Shown here piece after piece: positions 12,290-22,310 of a stretch of 64,000 bases of DNA (position 1 is its first letter; each line of letters starts with the position of its first letter). The position numbers and the translations under genes were made by a program. The DNA lies in NCBI GenBank assembly GCA_036971615.1, contig JAYKKR010000010.1:1178001-1242000 (forward strand), given 5' to 3'. The DNA is from Amyloporia xantha. Lineage: Eukaryota; Basidiomycota; Agaricomycetes; Polyporales; Adustoporiaceae. The notes beneath the pieces are model-generated. The model saw only the letters and a program-made list of their open reading frames with translations, did not search any database and was not told where the DNA came from.

Positions 12290-13400
12290 TTCATTACCCG
12301 CTCGCATCCACCCGGTTTATAGAAGGCCTGATTCAGATGTGCAAGGATGGTCGCATTCTGAAGCTGTCCATATCCCGCAGCATTGGTGGTGAAGTTCACG
12401 TATATATGCCTCGTTCTGCATGAGGAGATCGTACCGTCCGTTGCATAACCCAGTAAAAGTGATCGATGGAAGGACCAGGAGAAGAACATTGAAGCCCCAC
12501 TTGACTGTCATGAACGCACTAACGTCGATTTCTTGGCCTTGGAGGGTACCGTTATCAATTTTGGCATTGCTTTCGGCGAAGGAGATGACAAAGGCAGGGT
12601 CATAGTGCCTTCCGTAGCTTTATGCGCCAGAGATAAATCAGAAGCTTAGAGCTCAGTCGAATTGTAATTATCAAGAGAAACGAGGAAACAAACATGTGCA
12701 CTTTCTGCTCGGATATTCCCTCGAACTCACCACTATCGAACAAATCTTGGATTGCTCCAGGCAGCCAATACTACGGCGAAGGTACTTTTGACGTCGACTA
12801 TCCTATACGATCAACCAGAACCGATGGGCTGGTCAATGTACATCACTTTGCACTGAGCCAGATGGTCAGAGAGATACAAGTCATCGACGGCCGTGAGATT
12901 GCTGCACTACTATTGCTGATTGCATTCCAGCTATTGTCAGTGGACGGTGAGTAACAATCAGTATGGACTACCGCAAATCGTTCACCTATATGGGTGTAAG
13001 AAATGAAGACTTGGAGATTCCGTCAGTAGTGACACGATATGGCCTATTTTCTGTGTGCATGCATCGCCGGTCATTCGAATACGCGAGCGTTTTTGAGCGA
13101 TATATTTCTTACCTTGGAAGACTTCGATCATTGAACGAACCCTGAATCACTGCTCAACAGGGATGCTTAGACATGATTGCGCTAGCATGATATCAATTAT
13201 GCCATGGAGTTAATTGTGCAGTCTCTTGGTCATTTCGTGACGCCGGGATTCACGACCACTAATAACTTGATGATTTGTGCCCAGTGCACGGCATTCAGCC
13301 CATTCTGTGGCATATTACGGACATAATATGTTTGTCGACACGATCCAGGTAGCCTGAAATTTGGGTGAAGCCGGGGGTCGTCTCGCATCCTGGAATTGGT
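12290..13400 (-). pseudogene. Degenerate S10-family serine carboxypeptidase
   Basis: Fragments of the family occur in the right order on the minus strand. GCETTPGFTQISGYLD lies near 13,390-13,344, then SWNAISN near 12,930, VMYIDQPIGSG near 12,845-12,813 and VDVKSTFAVV near 12,790. SYGRHYDPAFVISFAESN follows from 12,619, then DNGTLQGQEID, QNEAYI near 12,410 and ATILAHLNQAFYKPGGC near 12,320. Stops and frame changes interrupt them. Directly before the nucleophile serine, the family's GES is replaced by Ala-stop-Ser (TAA at 12,620-12,622). S10 enzymes are secreted or vacuolar carboxypeptidases; this copy cannot make one. The family call rests on motif order and my memory of the family. Confidence 0.75.
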
Positions 13401-15439
13401 GATATACATCGAATGCCAGCGTCATTATGAGATAGACTTACCGCGGAAAGATCTTAGGAATCAGGACGGTCTGTGTCGCGAGGTTGTCAGCGCCGAGGAG
13501 TGGATTTGCCGGCGACAAACTTAGCATCCACAGGCTCGTCAATCTGAGCGAACTCAACGGCACCATGATGCTGCTGGACCACGATTGAATCAGGGGCTTC
13601 CTTCAACTTGAAAACGAATCGGACAGGCTATTTGTACAATGTACAGTGCATGAACTTCGTTGGAACGTTGAACGGACAGATCGCCGATCATATATCTAGA
13701 TCTGTCCAGACCCACGATGATCCAGCTCGTCCTGCGTATAATCATGCATTCCTCACTTACCACACATACCTACCTGTTAACAGATTGTCCGATATACAAG
13801 TGGTTCAATGGCACATCAATCACAACAGGTGGTGCGATGCCACAACCTCGGCGCCGGAGGTTAGCCTAAGTAGCACCTCACCCAAAGCCACTTGCGTTTG
13901 TCCAAGTCGGCAAGCGGCTTGCCAAATGAGGACAACCGTGCAGTGGGAACGGAAGGGGATCAGCAAACTTACACCGAATCGGGCAGCTAGCTGACGATGA
14001 TGTCTGCAGGAACACAGTAGTTCATGGCAGTCATGTATTAGCATGCTTGGATACAATGAATTTGTACCCGCGCTTCTCTATGTCCAGCATAATTCCACCA
14101 GCGTCATATATACCAAGAGAGCTCAAGCACATGTCGCGAGCAAGTCGTAGCTGAGAGATGCCCAAGTCAAAAGCACACAGGCGTCGAGAGCACGGTCAAC
14201 GCCGGGGGTAAACAACCGTCGAAAGCAGATAAACAGGAAAACGTCGAGAGCGAAGGGTGGAAACATGCATGAGAGACGATCGCGCGCCTCGCGCTGAGAT
14301 CCAGACGACGCGCACTAATCAGAGTATTCTCCGCCGCGCGCCATTGTACATGCCAGTATTGTGCCTGCGAGATCCAGTCCAGTTTAAGGGTGTTACTAAC
14401 GGTGAACCACATGCACGACGCCACAAAAACGATCATACAAACATACCTGCGTGAGGATAGCTCAAGCAGCCTCCACAGCCTCAGCAACCGCCGCGCTGCC
14501 CTCTGTGGCCTGCAATGTGAGTGATTGTGTCATTGAGGGTGCTGCCGAACGCGCCCGATTGGGTACCCCGCTCGTGTTTTACGGCAAACTTACCTATAGT
14601 TACAACTGATTAAATCACAACAGACATTAACCACGTATTGATTCTACCACCCAAGGTCTCGTCTGGAACAATACTAGCACTTTGCTGAACAGTGCCTCGT
14701 AGCTGTAGTCGCCACCGTGATCAGCCCACGCCGACTTGACATCAGGCAGAAGCGTCATTACAGCGAAAACGCGTTAGAAATAAACTCGTTGCACAACATC
14801 GCCGTTACTCACAATCACAACGCAAAGCATGTTATGTAGGTCGGGACGATGATTTTGATCTTGTATGTACGCATCAACGGCGGGCACCCTCGGGATGCAG
14901 ATTTGGCCTTAGCATCAGTGCCATGAGTAAGCCGGCCCTTGGAATGTTATCTGATACATCTGCTATGTAGCGGTAGCAGTCATGTAACACCGCGGGCCAG
15001 ATGAGATGTTCGACGGGCGGACATCTCTCAGACATTTTCCGATAGGGAAGTCATTTTCTGACTACAGACTTTTGGTGTTTTCGGAATTTGAACATCCTGA
15101 AGAACGGCCTCTGATTGGCCAGTCAACCTATGTTCGGACCCAGAATCAATAGATTGTTCTCCTTTGGTTAATGTTATCAGCGATGGAAAATGTCCGGAAG
15201 GAGTTCGGCTTTCGAACAACAGATGTCGACCGCGGTGTAAAGCCTCATTGATAAATGAACTCACCTGGCTCAGAAATTCATGTTGCAAGCAGCCGGCGAT
15301 CGGCCTTGTCCCGGGGCCGAGGGGGTGTTGCAGGGTGCTGGGGAAGCATGCATCGTGATCGCCACAGGGAAGCTCATGGGGCGTTTGACTGGAAGTTTTG
15401 ACAGCTAAGTCCAGAACGCAGGGCCCCTCCCAGAAAATA
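13401..15439. other. Gene-poor, decayed region between the two duplication copies
   Basis: No intact gene can be supported. Minus-strand fragments with coding character remain, for example KLKEAPDSIVVQQHHGAVEF near 13,600-13,540, DVKSAWADHGGDYSYEALF near 14,780-14,700, and a possible C-terminus ATEGSAAVAEAVEAA with a stop near 14,470. I cannot assign them to a family, and they do not join into one reading frame. They may be further remnants of dead genes. Confidence 0.4.
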
Positions 15440-15620
15440 TGTGCACAGGCGCTGTTTGTCGGAGTTGAATAAACGTCATATTTATCATTTTCAAGTAATT
15501 CCCTAAATCCAGAATAGGCAAAAAGGGCAGCATATCAGAGGTCAAAATTGCCTTGTGATATAGGAAAATCTTCATTATGTAATACAATTTCCAGTCTCCG
15601 ACAAACACCACCTGTGCACA
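15440..15620. mobile_element. Short non-coding element with 25-bp terminal inverted repeats (MITE-like)
   Basis: The arms at 15440-15464 and 15596-15620 are inverted copies matching at 23 of 25 positions. Both begin TGTGCACAGG and end TGTTTGTCGGAG. The 131-bp interior is AT-rich and has no coding capacity. Length and structure fit a miniature inverted-repeat element, or a large hairpin. I see no clear target-site duplication next to the arms, and no second copy in this window. It sits about 30 bp from where homology to REX3 ends in duplication copy B. Confidence 0.55.
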
Positions 15621-15639
15621 CTTGCTCGGCGAGGGGCCT

Positions 15640-15870
15640 TCCGTTCTGGACTTAGCTGGAATAGCGTCCGCGCTTGGCCTGCGAATGGATGATGAGGATG
15701 CCGAGGCGGGAGGATCCGAGTGGGACGGCAGAGGAACTTTGTCAGCATGGACGCGTAAAGACTGCTCCGAAAGAGCCGAGCGATGAGAGAAGATGCAGGC
15801 AGTTGAGGCTGGTGCAGGCATGTTTGTCGAGGCAGGGGTGAGCATAGAACGACCGAGATTGGTGAGCGTC
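15640..15870 (-). pseudogene. Truncated REX3 5' fragment
   Basis: Minus-strand sequence matches REX3 exon 1: SEQSLRVHAD, PLPS, DPPA and RRPSADAIPAK are shared. The start codon is missing, because the bases ACATCG of copy A read only GCG here. An extra 4 bases (GGCA near 15,797) shift the frame inside the zinc-finger-like motif, removing the final His. Homology stops after AIPAK at about 15,650, and there is no exonuclease domain downstream. A hyperexpanded GAG/CTC tract (15,870-15,900) replaces the copy-A sequence upstream. It cannot encode a working enzyme. Confidence 0.85.
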
Positions 15871-16097
15871 GAGGAGGAGGAGGAGGAGGAGGAGGAGGAC
15901 GGTGAGGACGGTGAGGAGGGCGACGACGGCGGTACCGAGGAAGACGTGTCTGACGCCCATAGAGGGATATTGGGCGCCTACTGCCCCTAGAAGGGCGACG
16001 TCGATTGTATGTCACGTCTTCTCTCCTCTTGGCGACTCGTCTGACTTGGGTCTGACACAGGTCCTCCTCTGTCCACCCCTCCTTGTCCTCGCCCTCC

Positions 16098-18063
16098 ATG
16101 TCGCAGTCCTCGCCCCGCCCCCCCCAGCTCAGACAGCGTCCTAGCAGACCCACGCTGAACAAGGGAGCGTTCAGCCAGTCCCTTCAGCATATCGAGTTCG
16201 TCTGACGTCTCCGAACATCTCCGTACACTGACCTTTCGTCGCCTCACAGGACAGATTCTGCCCATCACCTTGCCGGTCCCTTCAGACCCCAGACGTACGC
16301 CAGCTCCTCTTGCCAACCACATACCGCATTCTAACTCTCGCTCTCCCCACAGCCCCCTCGATGCCCAATTCAACTCCCCCATCAGGTCCCCCGGCATAAA
16401 ACTGGACCCTTTCTCGACTGTCTCCGAGGGACTATGGGCAGACATCAGGTCCATGAGATGGGTCGTCATTCCGTGTACGTCACTCTCATTTATGCACTTC
16501 TCCGTACACCCGCCCTAACGCGTCCCTCCCAGCCTCCTCGTTCAAAATCCTCCTCATCTCTGTCGTTCTCTGGTCCAACTGGGAGGTGATCACGTCCTAT
16601 TTCTTCCCCGGCGTCCCCAACCCATTCGCACCGCTTCTCTTTCTCTCTCACCCGGTCCCCGACTCGCACCCAGACAATCCGCGCTACGCCAAGGGCTATC
16701 TCGACCTTGCCTTCATCGCATACTACATCATCGTCTGGTCCTTCTTCCGACAGCTGATCACCCTGCATTTATGCCGTCCGATCGCCCAGTACTTTGGTAT
16801 TAAGAAGGAAGCGAAGCTTGCGCGCTTCGGTGAGCAGGGATATGCAATGGTCTATTTTGCGATCATGGGCGCGTGGGGAATGGTACGTTACACCGCGTGA
16901 CGTGCATCTTTCAAATTCACTGATGACATTTGTGTGTGGTACACAGAGGATTATGTCACAGCTGCCGACATGGTGGTATCGCACAGAATACTTCTGGATT
17001 GGTGCGTTCACACTGCAGCACTCGAACTGCATGCATGTGCTCATGACTTCATGGCCACTCTCCAGACTACCCTCACTGGCAAATGACGCCGGAGCTTAAG
17101 CGGTACTATCTCATGCAAGCGTCCTACTGGTGCCAGCAGCTGATCGTTCTCCTACTCAACCTCGAGAAACCGCGCAAGGACTACACGGAGCTCGTCGCGC
17201 ACCACTTTGTTACGCTGTGGCTCGTTGGGTCCGTTCCGTGCTTATTTCATGCGCATATAGTCGCTTTGCTGACATCTTTGCGAGTGTAGCTGGAGTTATC
17301 TGATCAACTTGACGCTCATCGGGAACGCAGTGTATGTTAGCATGGACGTGCCGGACACATTCCTAGCGGTGCGTTACCGTTCCTCCCCTCTATTCCTCGC
17401 TCAATGCACACGCTCATCACGCGTACTGTCCTCCAGTTGTCGAAGCTGCTGAACTATATGCAATGGGTTCGCGCGAAAATGGTCACCTTTGTCGTCTTCG
17501 TCGGGATATGGACGTATGTGCACCGCGTCCTCTTTCACGCCGTATGAGCACGTCATGCTGACAAGGTCATGGGCCGGGCGTGCAGGTACTTCCGGCATTG
17601 GCAGAATCTCGTGATACTCAAGTCCGTGTGGACCGAATTTAACCTCATGCCGTGCGTGGTTTCTTCTGCCTTTATTTGTTTTTGGCTGAACGAACTCTGA
17701 ATAAAAACAGCGAGTCGTCGAAACGCTGGGCTCCGGAAGACGGGGTGTGGATGGTATGGTGGATGAAGTATCAGGTCTTTGTGCCGATCCTCCTCCTACA
17801 ATTCCTCAACCTGTTCTGGTATTTCCTCATTCTGCGCATAGGGTGGCGGTGAGTATTGCTGTTCTTACCTCGTGGACTTCGATTGCCGTCGCTTCCATTC
17901 ATTTTGACTTGCGATAACGGCATATCGAGCTTCATTACACATTTGTTTCACGATGTTCTTGCTCATGGACACGATTTGCAGTGCGCTCATGGATCAAGAG
18001 ATGGAGAAAGTGGACGATGTGCGGTCCGATAATGAAGACGACGACGACGACAAAGAGGACTAG
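16098..18063 (+). CDS. LAG1: Ceramide synthase, LAG1 family, copy B
   Basis: From the ATG at 16098 exon 1 encodes MSQSSPRPPQLRQRPSRPT and ends QHIE with a GTTCGT donor. Exon 2 reads TDSAHHLAGPFRPQT and joins PLDAQFNSPIRSPGIK in frame, giving the full N-terminal domain that copy A has lost. Then follow KILLISVVLWSNWEVITSYF, GYLDLAFIAYYIIVWSFF and the Lag1 motif ELVAHHFVTLWLVG/WSYLINLTLIGNAVY, then VPDTFLALSKLLNYMQW and VFVPILLLQFLNLFWY. The acidic tail ends DDDDDKED at TAG 18061-18063. Catalytic HH is conserved. All introns have GT-AG ends and in-phase joins. It is an ER membrane enzyme making (dihydro)ceramide. I take this as the intact paralogue; differences from copy A such as H-H-F versus H-H-L are conservative. 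Confidence 0.93.
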
Positions 18064-18779
18064 CGCTGAGCATGGCGCGCGCTGTGTGCTATACGCCGTA
18101 GATCGCTCCGGACGCGTAACGAGGGGACTGGGAGGATACTCTGCGATCTCGCATTACAGTTAACCTGGTATGTAGCCATAGAACGGGCGCATCCGCGGCG
18201 CAGAGGCTGGACTGCAAGGGCGCGTTCTCTAGTTTGGTCTTCGCAGGCTAGAGGGATGCTTATGCTCTGACACGAATCGATACGAACTCAGGGGTTAAAT
18301 AAACGACGTTCGTCCTGTTAATGGTATACGATACCCGCTCTGGCTCTTCACGTTCGGTCTACCGAGTGCAGCTCCTCCTCCCTCACGATTTGGGACCGCT
18401 TGTGGCTAGAAAGCGGGCTATCGCGGAGACATTCACTTCAAGCTATGACAGTGCTCACGTTCTCATCCGAGAGCAGAGATACAAGTAAGGAGGATATGGG
18501 GAGTTGGTTCTGCATATTACTCACGCGAAGGTGAAGTTATCGACGTACCGCACAGCAACCATGGCCTTGCCGCCGAGGGTCTTGTTATCAAAGGGCGTGT
18601 TATGCAGCGCGCTATTGCCGTACCAAACCATGGCCAGAAATGAGGCGTGTCTTCCTAGCCAATTGCAGCTGCAGGAATGGTCTGTCAGCACTGGTCTAGA
18701 GGCTCACAGTCGCCGCCTCACTTGACATCTGCATCTCCCGCCTGGAAAAGAGATGAAGATTCACTTGTCCGTCCGAGTG
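18064..18779. other. LAG1-B 3' flank and unassigned remnant
   Basis: Up to about 18,430 the sequence is recognisably the 3' flank of LAG1-A (11,742-12,115) after divergence. Near 18,650-18,520 the minus strand keeps a short open fragment, WYGNSALHNTPFDNKTLGG, followed by VRYVDNFTFA and a stop. I cannot place it in a family, although its position fits the C-terminal side of the dead carboxypeptidase. Confidence 0.4.
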
Positions 18780-18960
18780 TATGCGCGTACCTGAACTCGC
18801 CAGCGCAACCCGGCTGCAGCAATAGCTTAGGGGCATCGTCTCCTCTCCTCTCAAACTGATTGTCTAGAAGTTTATATATGCCTCATTCTGTAGGAGCGGG
18901 ACGTATCATCCGCTACACGACCTAATAGGTGAGCGATGGAAGGTCAATGGGAGGTCCAGG
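18780..18960 (-). pseudogene. Carboxypeptidase remnant of duplication copy B
   Basis: The minus strand contains YVPLLQNEAYINF followed at once by TAG (near 18,905-18,864), and PGCAGEF near 18,810. These correspond to DLLMQNEAYI and KPGGC in the copy-A S10 remnant. At DNA level TATATATGCCT and the GCGATGGAAGG context align with copy A. The upstream two thirds of the gene are missing here. Confidence 0.6.
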
Positions 18961-19431
18961 AGCGCAATGAATAACGAATTGGTAACAATGATCTGTACAT
19001 CTGAATGGACTCGTTGATGCTTTGGGATACGAGTTTATGCTGACTGCCTGTAGTATACTCGAGTTGCTACATAGGAGATCGATTGACGATATGACGTGAC
19101 ATTTGGATCATGAACGAACAGTTCGCCGATCATGATCATGTGAATTTCAATAATAAATGAATGTCCCGACCTCGTCACCAAATATGATCGTGCATAATGC
19201 GGCCTCTTGCGAAGTCCATCCCAAACAACGAATTGTAAAGGGGGCTGCGGATCATTTCATTGAATCAAGACTAGACGTAAACATCGATACAGTCATCTGG
19301 ATACATCACCGGTATACATGCGAAATGCAGTCCATGCAACATCAATACATTTCCGATCCTCAATCGCAATCTCAGAGCATAGCAAGCTCGAAGCTCCTTC
19401 TATCGTACACTCGCGCGATATTTCCTGCAAC
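18961..19431. other. Intergenic region between duplication copy B and the Gfd2-like gene
   Basis: No gene is supported. The stretch contains the last detectable homology to copy A (to about 19,137) and then the 3' flank of the minus-strand gene that ends at 19,432. Confidence 0.4.
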
Positions 19432-21092
19432 TCACAAATCAAACCCATTCCAGGTTTCGTCACCGTCGCCACTGCGTGCAGAAACATCCACGGGCATGAT
19501 GCCTTCCAAGTCTGATAGGTCCGAGTCTTCCTCCCAGGGCTTGAACTCTACTTTCGGGTTCGAGTTCGTTGTGCGATTTGGCCAACGCTTCTCCCGTTGC
19601 TCGTCAACGGGGTCGCCCGATGCCATTGATCGCATGGCAGCTAGCGTGTACTGATCAATACCCATCCAATGTGCGATCGAGGCAGTAGAAATACAGAGTA
19701 ATGAGTACTTGTCACAGAAGCCATCAGAAAAGAACTCACATGCGCATCATTACCAGCATTATGCAGGTATTCAGTCTGGATCTGCAGGTGTCTGCATACC
19801 CGCTCCAAGGAACGCCTGTTGCCACTCGACTCGCCTTCCAATGCTGCAAACATGTCCGCTGTATCGACTACGAAGACACCGGTGGTGGGCACCTCGTCAG
19901 GTAGCAGGTATGCAAAGTCAGGAAGTGCTTGCAATCCTTCTGATCGCAGGTACCTGATACAATTAGCACAACTTCGGGAAGAGAAAGAGGGGGGGGACTC
20001 ACTTGATGTCCTGATTATTATCGTGAAAGACCAAAAATAGCGGACCCGTTTCACGGTGATTCGCGATGAGGTCGCGTATACGCTGTCCGAAGACGTTCTT
20101 TGCGACTTCCTCACTCTTTCCAAAGCTATAGTGCTACAAAAGACCCATGAATAAGTCGCCTGGGTCGGAATGCAGTCAGAACTCACATCGCGATTCTCCT
20201 CGACGAAGGTGTTACGATATCCCCTGTGCTCTTTCACGATCAAATGCCCGTCTTCTTCCACTAGTTTCTTCTCGTGCTTATCGCTGTCATCAGACTCCCA
20301 GCGGACAAGGCTCCATCCGAACTCGGTCAACACAGTATGTTCACGATCCCAGGCCTCAAAGTCGAGCGCGCACCACGTGCCAACGCGCGCAGCCCAGAAC
20401 GTACGAATCTTCTCGAAGTCAAGCCGACGGGTAGTGAGGAGGGAGGGAGTGCCTTTCAGGCGTTTGTTGTTCTTATCAATTGTCTGCAGGCGAGATAATA
20501 GGCCCATGAGCCACTCGGGTGATACGCCACTGCAATGGGAAACTGCGCCACTGACCTTGATAGCCCTCTTCAGTACAGCCGCGTCTTTGTATATCGAAGG
20601 CGAGCAGTTGGTGAGGTCTTTGGCTTGTAGCAGGTAGTCTGAGGACGGGATCGGAATGGGCGATTCTGTGAGTTGCATAGCGCGCAGCCAGTACCGCATG
20701 TACTCAATCTGAGCGGAGGAAAAGAGGAGACGCATCTCCCCATTTGCGAATGTACCTGTGTCCAAAATCGTACACAATGAGTCAAACAATGAAGTTTCAG
20801 GATCAGACAGACAACGCCAAGCAGACTTACCGAGATATAATTCGATGCCATCCACGCCCTGCGTGCGGAGAGGATGGTCGGGGTGAACTAGAGCGTCGTA
20901 TGCAATCAACGCCTTCAGAGGGCCAATGTCGGCTTTGTTCGGAAGCGACTGATGCCTGTTCAGCAGCACCATAGCGCAACGCCACCAACAGTGTCAGATC
21001 GCAAGCACGGTGGATGGACAAAGGAAATTGGGTACATGCCATTCAAAGAAGATGTCGGTAAACCTGTAGTAGCCTGTCACAGCGGCGGGCAT
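19432..21092 (-). CDS. Gfd2/YDR514C-like protein with RNase H-like exonuclease fold
   Basis: The likely start is the ATG at 21092 (MPAAVTGYYRFTDIFFEWH). A GTACCC intron then joins in frame to SLPNKADIGPLKALIAYDAL; an ATG at 20972 is the alternative. The C-terminal half carries DEDDh-type motifs: WCALDFEAWDREHTVLTEFG (ExoI Asp-Glu), LFLVFHDNNQDIKYL (ExoII Asp) and EYLHNAGNDAHYTLAAM (ExoIII His and Asp). This order and spacing are those of the Gfd2/YDR514C-like C-terminal domain of fungi, and the catalytic residues are present. Yeast GFD2 is linked to Dbp5 and mRNA export, but the biochemical role of this protein is unknown. The tail is Asp/Glu-rich. It is divergent from CENP-A. Confidence 0.8.
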
Positions 21093-21519
21093 CGTTGAAG
21101 GAGAGAGTAAAGAGATTCTGGTTGGGTGGTCCTGCGGCGTAGTGAGAATAAGAGGAGCCCAGTTGAGGGCACGCGTGCTTTGACCACTCTTGGACTTGTC
21201 TTGGACCGCAGACGCGCTGAATACGGAAGCCGCTGAGAGGTCATCGCGCTAAGCACGTGACAAATTTCCGTATGTGGACGACGCGTTGTGTTGGAATTCA
21301 AACCGATCGCGTCTGCCCTCGTCGTTTCCCCACCTGGCTCCTGTGATACCCTCATCTCGAATTCCGCACCCTTCATCCTGCGTACCTATTCCTTGCACCC
21401 TGCGGGCTGCTTCCATTCCACTAGCTTGAAGAATAACACGCTCACTAACTCAACTTGGTTTTTTGAACATCACGACAAAACGCGCTTGAATATTGAACTA
21501 ATACTGCCTCGCTCCGCAT
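21093..21519. promoter_or_regulatory. Divergent region between Gfd2-like gene and CENP-A
   Basis: This 427-bp stretch lies between two start codons pointing apart and should contain both promoters. CACGTG occurs at about 21,253-21,258 (AGCACGTGAC), a core bound by bHLH factors in fungi. In yeast the related CDEI element is a CACGTG-type Cbf1 site, but here its role is only a guess. Confidence 0.4.

Positions 21520-22310
<791 letters not shown>

Larger units (their letters stand above)
9340..13695 (+). repeat. Segmental duplication, copy A (REX3 5' part, LAG1, carboxypeptidase remnant)
   Basis: The sequence aligns collinearly with about 15,640-19,137. Homology starts inside REX3 exon 1 (GCGTCCGCGCTTGGCCTGCGA in both) and runs through the divergent promoter and all LAG1 exons and introns. 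It continues past the LAG1 stop (ACCTGGTATGTAGCCATAGA in both) into the carboxypeptidase remnant near 12,400-12,490. A last shared word lies at 13,668-13,690. Copy B lacks roughly 0.9 kb of the distal part. Coding exons look more similar than introns, consistent with an old duplication. The boundaries were judged by eye. Confidence 0.85.
15640..19137 (+). repeat. Segmental duplication, copy B
   Basis: This is the partner of 9,340-13,695 in the same orientation. It contains the truncated REX3 fragment, the divergent promoter, LAG1-B, its 3' flank and a shorter carboxypeptidase remnant. A last matching word (TCGCCGATCAT context) is at 19,110-19,137. The right part is reduced relative to copy A, so either B lost sequence or A gained it. 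Confidence 0.85.

Noticed and set aside
15025..15200. Possible second inverted-repeat element (GACATTTTCC near 15,033 and its complement near 15,190).
   Set aside because: Only about ten bases match and the flanks do not extend the pairing, which is expected by chance in this much sequence.
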